Source: Rhodovastum sp963714255
Lineage (GTDB): Bacteria > Pseudomonadota > Alphaproteobacteria > Acetobacterales > Acetobacteraceae
Direction: 5' to 3'
Length of the DNA stretch: 64,000 nt
NCBI GenBank assembly: GCA_963714255.1
Contig: CAVQNU010000018.1
Span: 124,001-188,000, forward strand
The notes under the pieces are model-generated. The model saw only the letters and a program-made list of their open reading frames with translations. It did not search any database and had not been told where the DNA came from. The translations under genes were made by a program, and so were the position numbers. Position 1 is the first letter of the stretch; each line of letters opens with the position of its first letter. Shown here piece after piece: positions 45,562 through 53,908 of this stretch.

Positions 45562-47094
45562 TCAGCGGGTGAGGTCGAAGGAGATATCCTCGCCGATCCC
45601 GCCGGCGTCGGTGTCGAGCTTGTCGAAGATCTTGTCGAGCACCGTCACCAGCACCCGCAACGCGCCCTGATAGCCCCAGACCGGGAAGCGGTGGTGGTGG
45701 TGGCGATCGAAGATCGGGAAGGTCAGCCGCACCAGCGGCACGCCGCAGTCACGCTCCAGGTATTTGCCATAGGAGTTGCCGACCAGCAGGTCCACCGGCT
45801 CGGTGGCCAGCAGCGAACGCAGATGCCACAGGTCCTTGCCGCCCCAGGCCTTGCAGCCGGCACCGAAGGGCGAGGAAGCGAACAGCTCGACCATCTGCTG
45901 TTCCCACGCCGCGTTGCCGTTGGTGGCCAGGCAGTGCTTCGGCTCGCCGCCGGTTTCCAGCACGAAGCGCGCCATGCCGTAGACGAAGTCGGGATCGCCG
46001 AAGATCGCGTAGGTCTTGCCGTGCAGATAGGCCTGGCTGTCGGCGAGCGCATCGACCAGGCGCCCGCGCTCCTTTTCCAGTTCCGCCGGGATTTCCTTGC
46101 CGGTCAGTTCGGCGATCGCCTGCACCAGATCATCGGTGCCGCCGACGCCGAGCGGATAATGCAGGGAGGCGGTTTTCTGGCCCTGCGCCTTGGCGTAGTC
46201 GAGCGTCTTGTGGGTGCACCATTCCTGCAGCGACAGGGTGGCGGCGGCGTCCTGGGCCGCCTTGGTCGCCTCTATCGTGGTGCCGCCGTCATACATCCGG
46301 TATTCGCCGTCCGACGGCGTGTCGAACTGGTCGGACACGTCGGAGAGGATGGTGTATTCCGCGCCGAACAGGTCGAGGATGCGCTTCAGTTCGCGGTTGT
46401 TGCCGACCGCGAAGCCGTCGAAGCCGGGGATGACGTTCAGCTTGGTCCCGGCCGTGCGCTCCCGCTTCTTCCAGAAATGCTCGAGGATGCCCTTGAGCAT
46501 GTTGTCGTAGCCGGTGGTGTGGCTGCCGACGAAGGCGGGGGTGTGGGCGTACGGCACGTCGAAATCCGCCGGCACCGAGCCCTTGTCGCGGGCGGTGGAG
46601 ATGAAGGCCTGCAAATCGTCGCCGATCACTTCCGCCATGCAGGTGGTGGAGACGGCGATCATCTTCGGGCTGTACAGCGCATGCGCGTTGGACAATCCGT
46701 CGATCATGTTCTGCAGGCCGCCGAACACCGCCGCGTCCTCGGTCATGGACGATGAGACGATGGCGGACGGTTCCTTGAAGTGGCGCGCCAGGTGGCTGCG
46801 GTAATAGGCGACGCAGCCCTGGCTGCCATGCACGAAGCTCAGCGTTTTCTCAAAGCCGGCGGCGACGAACACGGCGCCCAGCGGCTGGCACGCCTTCGCC
46901 GGATTGATGGTCAGCGCTTCGCGGGCGAAGTTCTTTTCGCGGTATTCCCAGCCCTTCGTCCAGTCATCGGTCTGCTGCACCTCGGCAGCCGGGGGCATGC
47001 ATTCCAGCTGGCGCTTGCGCGCCAGCATTTCCTGGTACTCGGGGGTGCGGAACAGCGGGGCGTGGTCGAGAATCTTCTCGGCACTTTGCGGCAT
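45562..47094 (-). CDS. nifK: NifK, molybdenum-iron protein beta chain
   Basis: 510 aa from ATG 47094 (MPQSAEKILDHAPLFRTPEY). P-cluster cysteines are visible in INPAKACQPLGAVF, VHGSQGCVAYYRSHLARHFK and AVSTTCMAEVIGDDLQAFIS. PYAHTPAFVGSHTTGYDNML and RHHHHRFPVWGYQGALRVLV are typical. It forms the MoFe tetramer with NifD. It starts 25 bp after nifD. A longer frame overlapping nifD is not NifK-like. Confidence 0.98.
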   Translation of the reverse strand: MPQSAEKILDHAPLFRTPEYQEMLARKRQLECMPPAAEVQQTDDWTKGWEYREKNFAREALTINPAKACQPLGAVFVAAGFEKTLSFVHGSQGCVAYYRSHLARHFKEPSAIVSSSMTEDAAVFGGLQNMIDGLSNAHALYSPKMIAVSTTCMAEVIGDDLQAFISTARDKGSVPADFDVPYAHTPAFVGSHTTGYDNMLKGILEHFWKKRERTAGTKLNVIPGFDGFAVGNNRELKRILDLFGAEYTILSDVSDQFDTPSDGEYRMYDGGTTIEATKAAQDAAATLSLQEWCTHKTLDYAKAQGQKTASLHYPLGVGGTDDLVQAIAELTGKEIPAELEKERGRLVDALADSQAYLHGKTYAIFGDPDFVYGMARFVLETGGEPKHCLATNGNAAWEQQMVELFASSPFGAGCKAWGGKDLWHLRSLLATEPVDLLVGNSYGKYLERDCGVPLVRLTFPIFDRHHHHRFPVWGYQGALRVLVTVLDKIFDKLDTDAGGIGEDISFDLTR

Positions 47095-47119
47095 CGGTTT
47101 TCTCCTTCCTGTGGCCGGC

Positions 47120-48616
47120 TCAGGCCGACTTCTTCCAGGGCGCCTTGAACATGCCCCAGACCGGGTTGTTGATCGCCAGGTCCATGTCGCGGGCGAAGAT
47201 CGCGAACCCGTCATAGCCGTGGTAGGGCCCTGAGTAGTCCCAGGAATGCATCTGCCGGAACGGAATGCCCATCTTCTGGGTCGAGTACTTCTCCTTGATG
47301 CCGGAGCCGACCAGATCGGGGCGGATGCCCTCGATGAACTTCTCCAGCTCGTAGCCGGTCACGTCGTCATAGATCAGCGTGCCGCCCTTCACGTAATGGC
47401 CGGTGCGCTGGTAGTCGTCGTTATGGGCGAACTCGTAGCCTGTGCCGGCGATTTCCATGCCGAGATCGACATAGGCATTGACCACGTGGCGCGGCCGCAG
47501 CCCGCCGACATAGAGCATCACCGTCTTGCCCTTCAGCCGCGGCTGGAAGCGGGCCAGCACGGCATCGACGAAAGGCTTGTATTTCTCGATCACCCGCTCG
47601 GCGTTGTCCTGGATGGTCTGGTCAAACTTGGCGGCGATGGCGCGCAAGCTGAGGGCGATCTGGCTGGGGCCGAAGAAATTGTACTCCATCCAGGGGATGT
47701 TGTACTTTTCCTCCATGTGCCGGCAGATGTAGTTCATCGACCGGTAGCAATGGATCAGGTTCAGCTTGGCCTTCGGCGCGTGCTCCAGCTCGGCCAGCGT
47801 GGCGTCGCCCGACCAGTTGCCCACCACCCGCAGGCCGATTTCTTCCAGCAGGATGCGGCTGGCCCAGGCGTCGCCGCCGATGTTGTAGTCGCCGATGACG
47901 TTCACGTCATACGGGGTGGTTTCGAAGCTCTCGTCTTCTTTCTTGTCGAACACCCAGTCGCGGACGGTGTCGTTGGCGATGTGGTGGCCGAGCGACTGGG
48001 ACACGCCGCGGAAGCCCTCGCAGCGCACCGGCACGATAGTCTTGCCGGTTTCCTTGTGCTTCTTGCGGGCGACCGCCTCGATGTCATCGCCGATCAGGCC
48101 GATCGGGCATTCCGACTGGATGGTGATGCCCTTGGCCAGCGGGAACAGGGTGCCGATCTCGTCGATCAGCTTTTCCAGCTTCTTGTCGCCGCCGAAGACG
48201 ATGTCACGCTCCTGGAAGTCGGAGGTGACCTGCATCGTCACGAAACTATCCACGCCGGTGGTGCCGACATAGTAGTTGCGGCGCTGCGACCAGGAGTAAT
48301 GACCGCAGCCGACCGGGCCATGGCTGATATGCACCATGTCCTTGATCGGCCCCCACACCACGCCCTTCGAGCCGGCGTAGGCGCAGCCGCGGACGGTCAT
48401 CACCCCGGGGATGGACTTGATGTTGGACTTCACCGAGCATTCGCTCAGCGCGCTGGTGTCGTCGGTGCTCTGTCCCTCGTCGGGCGTGGCAACCGTGCGG
48501 GCAACGTCCAGATGTTTCTGGCGCCGCTTGCGCGACTTGTCGGGGTAGGCCTCCAGCACTTCGGCGATGAGGCGCTTATTGAATTCACCGTCGCCGGCTT
48601 GGTTATCGAGTGGCAT
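47120..48616 (-). CDS. nifD: NifD, molybdenum-iron protein alpha chain
   Basis: 498 aa. P-cluster ligands lie in TVRGCAYAGSKGVVWGPI, SHGPVGCGHYSWSQRRNYY and QSECPIGLIGDDIEAVARKK. FeMo-cofactor is held by the cysteine in LIHCYRSMNYICRHMEE and the histidine in RQMHSWDYSGPYHGYDGFAI. All are intact, so this is a functional Mo-type NifD. It follows nifH by 49 bp. No vnf or anf homologue appears in the window. Confidence 0.98.
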   Translation of the reverse strand: MPLDNQAGDGEFNKRLIAEVLEAYPDKSRKRRQKHLDVARTVATPDEGQSTDDTSALSECSVKSNIKSIPGVMTVRGCAYAGSKGVVWGPIKDMVHISHGPVGCGHYSWSQRRNYYVGTTGVDSFVTMQVTSDFQERDIVFGGDKKLEKLIDEIGTLFPLAKGITIQSECPIGLIGDDIEAVARKKHKETGKTIVPVRCEGFRGVSQSLGHHIANDTVRDWVFDKKEDESFETTPYDVNVIGDYNIGGDAWASRILLEEIGLRVVGNWSGDATLAELEHAPKAKLNLIHCYRSMNYICRHMEEKYNIPWMEYNFFGPSQIALSLRAIAAKFDQTIQDNAERVIEKYKPFVDAVLARFQPRLKGKTVMLYVGGLRPRHVVNAYVDLGMEIAGTGYEFAHNDDYQRTGHYVKGGTLIYDDVTGYELEKFIEGIRPDLVGSGIKEKYSTQKMGIPFRQMHSWDYSGPYHGYDGFAIFARDMDLAINNPVWGMFKAPWKKSA

Positions 48617-48665
48617 TGTCGTGGTCCTTATCGCCGAGGTGGGATTGCCGGATGGGGGCGACGGC

Positions 48666-49550
48666 TCAGGCCGCCGCCGCCTCCTTCGCCTGAAGCTCGG
48701 CGAGTTCCTGCTCGGCGGTCTTCATGATGCCGAACTCCAGCAGCATGTCTTCCAGTTCTTCCATGCTGATCGGGGTCGGGATGGTGCCCTGACCGGAATT
48801 GTTGTGGATCTTGCTGGCGAGGGTGCGGTACTCCTGGGACTGCTTGGAGTCGGGCGCATACTGGATGCAGGTCATTTTGCGCAGCTCGGCATGCTGCACG
48901 CTGTTCGAGCGCGGCACGAAATGGATCAGCTTGGTGTTGATGCGCGAGGCCAAAGCCGAGGCCAGTTCCTCCTCGCGGTCGGTCTGGCGCTCGTTGCAGA
49001 TCAGCCCGCCCAGGCGGACGCCGCCGGAATGCGCATACTTCAGAATGCCCTTGGCGATGTTGTTGGCGGCATACAGCGCCATCATCTCGCCGGACATGAC
49101 GATGTAGATTTCCTGCGCCTTGTTCTCGCGGATCGGCATGGCGAAGCCGCCGCACACCACGTCGCCGAGCACGTCGTAGGAAACATAGTCGACGTCGTCA
49201 TAGGCGCCATTTTCTTCGAGGAAGTTGATCGCGGTGATGACGCCGCGGCCGGCGCAACCCACGCCCGGCTCCGGGCCGCCGGATTCGGCGCATTTGATGC
49301 CCTTGTAGCCGATTTTCAGCACGTCCTCGATTTCCAGATCCTCGACCGAGCCGGCTTCGGCGGCGAGGCTCAGCACCGTGTCCTGCAGCTTGGTGTTGAG
49401 GATCAGGCGAGTGGAGTCGGCCTTCGGGTCGCAGCCGACAATGAGGATCCTCTGGTCCAGATCGACCAGGGCGGCGAGGGTGTTCTGGGAGGTGGTCGAC
49501 TTGCCGATGCCTCCCTTGCCGTAGAATGCGATCTGCCGAAGTGCGGCCAT
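48666..49550 (-). CDS. nifH: NifH, nitrogenase iron protein
   Basis: 294 aa from ATG 49550 (MAALRQIAFYGKGGIGKSTT). The P-loop GKGGIGKST, switch region DPKADSTRL, cluster cysteines in GVGCAGRGVITAI and GDVVCGGFAMPI, and the arginine next to the first cysteine (the target of ADP-ribosylation in species with DraT) are all present. It donates electrons to NifDK with ATP hydrolysis. First gene of the main operon, with the promoter 76-90 bp upstream. No draT or draG gene is in the window. Confidence 0.99.
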   Translation of the reverse strand: MAALRQIAFYGKGGIGKSTTSQNTLAALVDLDQRILIVGCDPKADSTRLILNTKLQDTVLSLAAEAGSVEDLEIEDVLKIGYKGIKCAESGGPEPGVGCAGRGVITAINFLEENGAYDDVDYVSYDVLGDVVCGGFAMPIRENKAQEIYIVMSGEMMALYAANNIAKGILKYAHSGGVRLGGLICNERQTDREEELASALASRINTKLIHFVPRSNSVQHAELRKMTCIQYAPDSKQSQEYRTLASKIHNNSGQGTIPTPISMEELEDMLLEFGIMKTAEQELAELQAKEAAAA

Positions 49551-49625
49551 TGTTTGTGTGTCCTCTCGGGTGACATGCGGGGGGCGTGCTGGCCCGCCGC
49601 CGGGGATCAAGCGGGACACTGCACC

Positions 49626-49640
49626 GCAAGACCCGTGCCA
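49626..49640 (-). promoter_or_regulatory. Sigma-54 promoter of nifHDK
   Basis: Minus strand TGGCACGGGTCTTGC, a perfect TGGCACG-N4-TTGC. Start of transcription expected near 49614, giving a leader of about 64 nt before nifH. Confidence 0.95.
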
Positions 49641-49718
49641 CTGCCTCAAGTGGCGGAATTGCAAGGATTCCGGAGGGATTTCGCCGGATGGCCCGGGTGA
49701 CGCGGCGGACAATCCGCG

Positions 49719-49734
49719 TGTCCTGAGTCCGACA
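49719..49734 (-). promoter_or_regulatory. NifA upstream activator site of nifHDK
   Basis: TGT-CCTGAGTCCG-ACA, an exact TGT-N10-ACA about 112 bp upstream of the predicted start, the classical distance. Confidence 0.88.
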
Positions 49735-49797
49735 AGTGTGTCCGTCCGCCAAGGCGCACGAGCGGTTGTCGCGTTTGGGACGCCGCCGCGGAAAACG

Positions 49798-49834
49798 AAC
49801 GGGGCCCGCGACGCATGTCGCAGGCCCCGTTTCT
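49798..49834. terminator. Bidirectional hairpin between the nifB operon and nifH
   Basis: ACGGGGCC-c-GCGAC-gcat-GTCGC-a-GGCCCCGT, with TTTCTT on the plus side and TCGTTTTCC on the minus side. It separates the end of the SIR2-type gene from the nifH control region and should end nifB-operon transcripts. Confidence 0.8.
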
Positions 49835-49835
49835 T

Positions 49836-49903
49836 AAGTCATGGGGTGCAGGGGGCCACCGCCCCCTGCCGGGTCCAGGGCAGAGCCCTGGCCTTGCCTT
49901 TTG
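49836..49903. repeat. Intergenic GC repeat, copy G
   Basis: Inverted-orientation copy: AAGTCATGGGGTGCAGGGGG, CCACCGCCCCCTGC, then GGGTCCAGGGCAGAGCCCTG and GCCTTGCC. It abuts the stop of the SIR2-type gene. Confidence 0.75.
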
Positions 49904-50746
49904 TCACACCAAAGCCAGCACCCGCGTCAGCGCGGACAAGTCCATATCCAGCACCTCCACCTCCTGCTCCTCGAGGAAGCGGCGCTCCATCCGGGTCAGC
50001 ACAAAGCCGCCGACAAGTGCGACGTGCCCCCCACCGGAGCGTTTCATGATCTGGCGCGCGTAGGCCCGCAGCATCTGGTCGTTGAACCGGCAGCCCAGGA
50101 ACAGGAATCCCCCGCCGGCCCGCCGGCGTTTTACCTCGTCGGGAAGTGGCGTCTGGATGTCGATTTCCGTCATCACCTCGACATAGTCGGAATCGGCGAT
50201 GAGGAAGCTGCGCCCCGGCGCGGCGGCGCCGTGCGGCTTATACAGCAGTGTGCGCCAGGCGTGTGCGTCGGCGGCGGCGCATTCCACGCCGGCGGCGTCC
50301 CAGGCGCGGTACCAGCGCTGCTCGCCGATTTGCACCCGCGAGGAGCCCTGAATTTCGCCCCAATCGGTCTGTCCGGTCAGGGCTGCGCGCATGGCGCCGT
50401 CGTACCAGGTGTCGACCACCAGCGGCGGGGCGGCGGCGGCCAGGGCGTGATGCAGGGCGGTCGGGTTCACCGGCGGCGCGTAGGCGGCCACCATGAGCTT
50501 GTCGAGGGTGGTGCGGTGGCGGTTGGTTTCGATGTATTGCGCCGCCGCCCAGCAATTGCCGCGGGCGCGCTTCGGCAGGGCCACGCGCGCACCCAAATAG
50601 TCGGCCAGTTCCTCATGCGTGGTCGGCACCGGGGCGGCGGCGAGTTCGGCCAGGCCGGGCCCGAGATAGGGCATCAGCGAGCCGGCGCGCAGCCGCGCGG
50701 GGATTTCCTTCGCGGCCGTCGCGGCGTCCAGCATAGCGCTACTCAT
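49904..50746 (-). CDS. SIR2-like protein of the nif region
   Basis: 280 aa. It resembles the SIR2-family proteins found downstream of nifZ/nifT in several diazotrophs: AGSLMPYLGPGLAELAAAP, NCWAAAQYIETNRHRTTLDK, PLVVDTWYDGAMRAALTGQ, WRTLLYKPHGAAAPGRSFLI, DSDYVEVMTEIDIQTPLPDE and GGFLFLGCRFNDQMLRAYAR. The NAD-binding Gly motif of sirtuins is altered (LGPG), so NAD-dependent deacylase activity is uncertain. The start overlaps nifT by 8 bp. Last gene of the nifB operon. Confidence 0.85.
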   Translation of the reverse strand: MSSAMLDAATAAKEIPARLRAGSLMPYLGPGLAELAAAPVPTTHEELADYLGARVALPKRARGNCWAAAQYIETNRHRTTLDKLMVAAYAPPVNPTALHHALAAAAPPLVVDTWYDGAMRAALTGQTDWGEIQGSSRVQIGEQRWYRAWDAAGVECAAADAHAWRTLLYKPHGAAAPGRSFLIADSDYVEVMTEIDIQTPLPDEVKRRRAGGGFLFLGCRFNDQMLRAYARQIMKRSGGGHVALVGGFVLTRMERRFLEEQEVEVLDMDLSALTRVLALV

Positions 50747-50951
50747 CGCCGCCGCGTTTGCGTGCGTTCACGGTGATCGGCAGGCGGGTGTCGGCTTCCA
50801 TGTCCGGCAGATCGAAGATCCAACCGTTCTTCAGCTTCACCCAGCCGCCCCAGAGAGTTTCGCGTTCGGTCTCGACGATCGGCTCCTCCAGGTCCTTTTT
50901 CGGCACGTAGGCGGAAAACCCCTTGTCGGAGCGGCGGATCATGACCTTCAT
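50739..50951 (-). CDS. nifT: NifT/FixU protein
   Basis: 70 aa: MKVMIRRSDKGFSAYVPKKD, then WGGWVKLKNGWIFDLPDM. Length and wording match NifT. Function unknown; loss has little effect in other species. It overlaps nifZ by 4 bp and the SIR2-type gene by 8 bp. Confidence 0.93.
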   Translation of the reverse strand: MKVMIRRSDKGFSAYVPKKDLEEPIVETERETLWGGWVKLKNGWIFDLPDMEADTRLPITVNARKRGGDE

Positions 50952-51235
50952 TGTGCGGCCTCCTGGGGTGCGTCGGCGGCCGTAAGCTCGCGCGCGCGCA
51001 TGCCCACGACCGCGCCGCGCGCGATGAATTCGACGGCGTAGATGTAGTAGCGCTGTAGATACGTGCCGATGTCGCGCACGTAGCCTTCGTCGCCTTTGCG
51101 CACCAGGATATCACCGACCTCGCGGCCGGCGAAGGTGCCGTCGTTGCGGATGTGCATTTTTGCCCGCACCTTGGCGCCCGGCGGGAAGCAGGGCGGGCGG
51201 TGCAGTTCGCCGTCGTCGTCGCCGGGCGATGCCAT
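50948..51235 (-). CDS. nifZ: NifZ
   Basis: 95 aa. The NifZ domain reads FPPGAKVRAKMHIRNDGTFA, GREVGDILVRKGDEGYVRDI and TYLQRYYIYAVEFI. NifZ helps mature the second P-cluster of the MoFe protein. It is encoded 21 bp after fdxN and coupled to nifT through ATGA. Confidence 0.94.
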   Translation of the reverse strand: MASPGDDDGELHRPPCFPPGAKVRAKMHIRNDGTFAGREVGDILVRKGDEGYVRDIGTYLQRYYIYAVEFIARGAVVGMRARELTAADAPQEAAQ

Positions 51236-51256
51236 GCCGTGCTTCCCTGCGCTGCG

Positions 51257-51451
51257 TCAGGCCTTCACGCAGGTGTCCGGCACCGGGCAGACGGCGGCGC
51301 ACTGGGCGGCGGGGAAATGCCCTTCGCACTCGGTGCAGAGCGAGGCGTTGATGACGTAGTTGCCGCGCTTGGTGGAAATGGCGGCATTCGGACACTCGAA
51401 CTCACAGGCACCGCAGGCGGTGCACTGGGACACGATGATCTTGTAGGCCAT
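51257..51451 (-). CDS. fdxN: FdxN-type 2[4Fe-4S] ferredoxin
   Basis: 64 aa. Motif one is CTACGACEFECPNAA. Motif two is CTECEGHFPAAQCAAVCPV, with the insertion typical of nif-linked ferredoxins. It probably supplies electrons to nitrogenase or to NifB. It follows nifB by 24 bp. Confidence 0.94.
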   Translation of the reverse strand: MAYKIIVSQCTACGACEFECPNAAISTKRGNYVINASLCTECEGHFPAAQCAAVCPVPDTCVKA

Positions 51452-51475
51452 TGCAGTCTCTCCGTTTGGGTTTGG

Positions 51476-52939
51476 TCAGGCAGTCTGGCGGATGGTGTGG
51501 CGGTAGCGCTGCGCGTACCAGGCGGCGATTCCCGATTCAATCCAGTCGTAGGCGTGCTCCTGCGTGGCCGCGATGCCGGCGGCTTGCAGGCTTTCGCGCG
51601 GGCAGTCACCGATCTTGGCGACCAGTACGCAGGCAATACCAGACAGCGTGGCCAGCACGCCATCGAGCGTCGCGTCCTCGCCCCAGCCGCCCTGGCAGTA
51701 TTGCTCGACGCGGCGATGGCCGGTGAAGCGGATCCCTGCGGGCGAAACTTCGTAGACCTGGAATTCTTTCGCGTGGCCGAAATGTTCGTTGATGCGGCCG
51801 CCGCCGCGGGTGGCGATCGCCACCAACACGGCGGGGGCGTCGATATCGGCCACGTCTTCGCTTGCGGCGTCGCGGTGCGCGGCGTGCTCGCCGCGGGTTT
51901 CCGCCACCAGTTCGCGATAGGCGGTGCGCTGCGCAGGGTCGTATGCGGTGGTGTCGGGCAACTGATCGAGGTTGAATTCCTGGCCGCGATCCTCGCCGAG
52001 CAGGCCTACCGCGTCGGCACGGCACTGGCGGCAATGGCGCATCAGATTGGCGCCGCCTTCGAGTTTGTCCTGCAGCGCTTTTAGCTCGGCCGGCGTCGGG
52101 CCGCGCTGGCCGGACAGGCCGAACGCGGTGCCGTGCGCGGGGTCGGAGATAAGAGGCATGATATTGTGCAGGAAAGCGCCTTTTTGGGTGACGACGCGGT
52201 TCACCTCGACCAGGTGCTCATCGTTGATGCCGGGGATCATCACCGAGTTGACCTTGGCGAGGATGCCGCGGGCGACCAGCATGTCCAGGCCGAGCATCTG
52301 GCGTTCGTGCAGGATGCGGGCCGCTTCCACGCCGGTGTGGCGCTGGTGGTTGAAGAAAATCCACGGGTGGATGCGCGCGCCGATTTCGGGGTCGATGAAG
52401 TTGATAGTGATAGTGACGTGGTCGACGCCCATGGCGGCGATGGCCTCGACATGGTCGGGCAGCGCGAGGCCGTTGGTGGACAGGCAGAGGCGCAGATCGG
52501 GGATGGCGGATTGGATGCGGGTGAAGGTTTCGCTGGTGTGGCGCCAGTCATAGACGGCATCACCCGGACCGGCGACGCCAAGGACGGACAGTTGCGGTAC
52601 GGCGTTGGCGACCGCCACCACTTTACGCACGGCCTGATCGGGGGTGAGTTTCTCTGAGACCACGCCGGGGCGACTTTCGTTGGCGCAGTCGTATTTGCGG
52701 TTGCAGTAGTTGCACTGGATATTGCAGGCGGGCGCAACGGCCACGTGCATGCGGGCGAAATAGTGGTGTGCTTCCTCTGCGTAGCAAGGATGATCCTTCA
52801 CACGCTCCCACACGCCCGGGTCCATACCGGCGGGCGCTTGCGACGATCCGCAACTTGAGGCGGTGCAGCCGGAGGCGGGGGCCACGGTGGGGGCGGCGGC
52901 CGGCGCCAGAAGGCTCTCCAGGGTGATGATCTGCGCCAC
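51476..52939 (-). CDS. nifB: NifB, radical SAM FeMo-cofactor precursor synthase
   Basis: 487 aa from GTG 52939 (VAQIITLESLLAPAAAP), with AAGGAA upstream. An ATG in the same frame at 52987 would put the promoter inside the gene, so it is rejected. The radical SAM cluster is CNIQCNYCNRKYDC. LSTNGLALPDH and MPLISDPAHGTAFGL follow, then CRQCRADAVGLLGEDRG. The C-terminal NifX-like domain starts near VLVAIATRGGGRINEHFGHA. It makes NifB-co (an 8Fe-9S-C cluster). First gene of nifB-fdxN-nifZ-nifT-SIR2. Confidence 0.97.
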   Translation of the reverse strand: MAQIITLESLLAPAAAPTVAPASGCTASSCGSSQAPAGMDPGVWERVKDHPCYAEEAHHYFARMHVAVAPACNIQCNYCNRKYDCANESRPGVVSEKLTPDQAVRKVVAVANAVPQLSVLGVAGPGDAVYDWRHTSETFTRIQSAIPDLRLCLSTNGLALPDHVEAIAAMGVDHVTITINFIDPEIGARIHPWIFFNHQRHTGVEAARILHERQMLGLDMLVARGILAKVNSVMIPGINDEHLVEVNRVVTQKGAFLHNIMPLISDPAHGTAFGLSGQRGPTPAELKALQDKLEGGANLMRHCRQCRADAVGLLGEDRGQEFNLDQLPDTTAYDPAQRTAYRELVAETRGEHAAHRDAASEDVADIDAPAVLVAIATRGGGRINEHFGHAKEFQVYEVSPAGIRFTGHRRVEQYCQGGWGEDATLDGVLATLSGIACVLVAKIGDCPRESLQAAGIAATQEHAYDWIESGIAAWYAQRYRHTIRQTA

Positions 52940-52971
52940 GGTCTGTTCCTTCCGATCCGGAATAGCTGACC

Positions 52972-52986
52972 GCAAATTTTGTGCCA
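52972..52986 (-). promoter_or_regulatory. Sigma-54 promoter of nifB
   Basis: Minus strand TGGCACAAAATTTGC, TGGCAC-N5-TTGC. Expected transcription start near 52960, about 20 nt before the GTG start. Confidence 0.92.
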
Positions 52987-53062
52987 ACGGACAGCTGACA
53001 CGGCGGGCGCCGCATTCCGCAGGTTAGAGGTGGGTGCGGCTGAGCGATCGGGGACGGGCGGG

Positions 53063-53078
53063 TGTCGGGTTTGCGACA
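53063..53078 (-). promoter_or_regulatory. NifA upstream activator site of nifB
   Basis: TGT-CGGGTTTGCG-ACA, exact TGT-N10-ACA about 110 bp upstream of the predicted start. Confidence 0.85.
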
Positions 53079-53249
53079 GGGGGCGTGGGAGACCGGACCG
53101 GGACGCCGATCAACGTGCACTGCAGTTTGAGGCACAGCATGGGCCCTATGGACGCCAAGGAATGTCGGCGGCAATGGTAAGGTCATGCCAATGGAAGATC
53201 ACTGGGAATGCGGAGCATAGCTGGGGTCCGCCATCCTGCAGCCCGACCT

Positions 53250-53907
53250 TGCCTCAGCCGAGTCGGCCCGGGGAATCTCACCCCGAGCCGCTCACAGATC
53301 CTGTACGTGAACCTCTCGATTCATACGGCTCGTGCCACTCACCGAAGACTGCCGTCTTCCGCCGAGACCTACGGGCTCCTCCGGTTTCCCGTTGGCCCAT
53401 GGATCCCAGCGCGAGTGACCCGCCCCCTTCGCTCCATCCCCATTACAGGGACTTCATCACTACTACGGGGCAGTCCGCCCCTGTCCGTCGCATTGGTACT
53501 TTCAGGCTCGTGGTTCTTCCACTTGCACCTTTTCCCTTAGCATCGACGACTAGGTTCTCAAGTTCCGTGCATTAGCCTAGATAAGATTCACGCCCCCTTT
53601 ACACCGGACACCGCGCGGACAGTAAGCAGGTAGCCTTCCACGCTTTTATCCCAGAGCAGAGTCGAGACCCTGGTTTGGATGTCGTCAGAATGAGTTTCGA
53701 TGCTTCATCGAGGGTTCACTTGCGTTCGTCTCTCTCATCCATACCTGACGCGATCTGGCCGCGCCTTTTAGCCATGACGTTCACGACCATCGCCGTTGAG
53801 CAACAGCCGCTCATGGTGGTTTGAAGCCTCCTCCTGCAAGGCGGCACCGAGGGGCCTACCCTCATCAAATGCACAGCATGGAGCAACTTCGCTCCTTCTT
53901 GACACAC
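53250..53907 (-). ncRNA. Group II intron remnant without maturase ORF
   Basis: On the minus strand the sequence begins GTGTG at 53907 (5' GUGYG consensus). It runs through phrases typical of the 5' domains of bacterial group II introns (AAAGCGTGGAAGGCTACCTG, AATGGGGATGGAGCGAAGGG). It ends with a domain V-like hairpin at 53297-53331: GAGCCGTATG, a GAGA loop and CACGTAC, containing the catalytic AGC. A domain VI-like stem follows. The usual reverse transcriptase/maturase gene of about 1.3 kb is absent. The 3' boundary is approximate. A 63-codon frame at 53716-53907 is intron RNA, not a gene. Confidence 0.8.
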
Positions 53908-53908
53908 C

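Noticed and set aside
52940..52987. nifB starting at ATG 52987
   Set aside because: This would place the -24/-12 promoter inside the coding region. GTG 52939 has a ribosome site and gives a typical NifB N-terminus.
34599..53100. CRISPR array or alternative nitrogenase genes
   Set aside because: No spaced direct repeats and no vnf/anf-type delta subunit or second nifH were seen.
53208..53575. Possible rRNA-like or protein-coding sequence on the plus strand
   Set aside because: The phrasing first recalled structured RNA. The minus strand shows intron domain V and the conserved lead-in, which explains it better than rRNA.
53716..53907. 63-codon protein on the minus strand
   Set aside because: It lies in the 5' part of the group II intron RNA. 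Similar annotated small proteins occur in other introns for the same reason.
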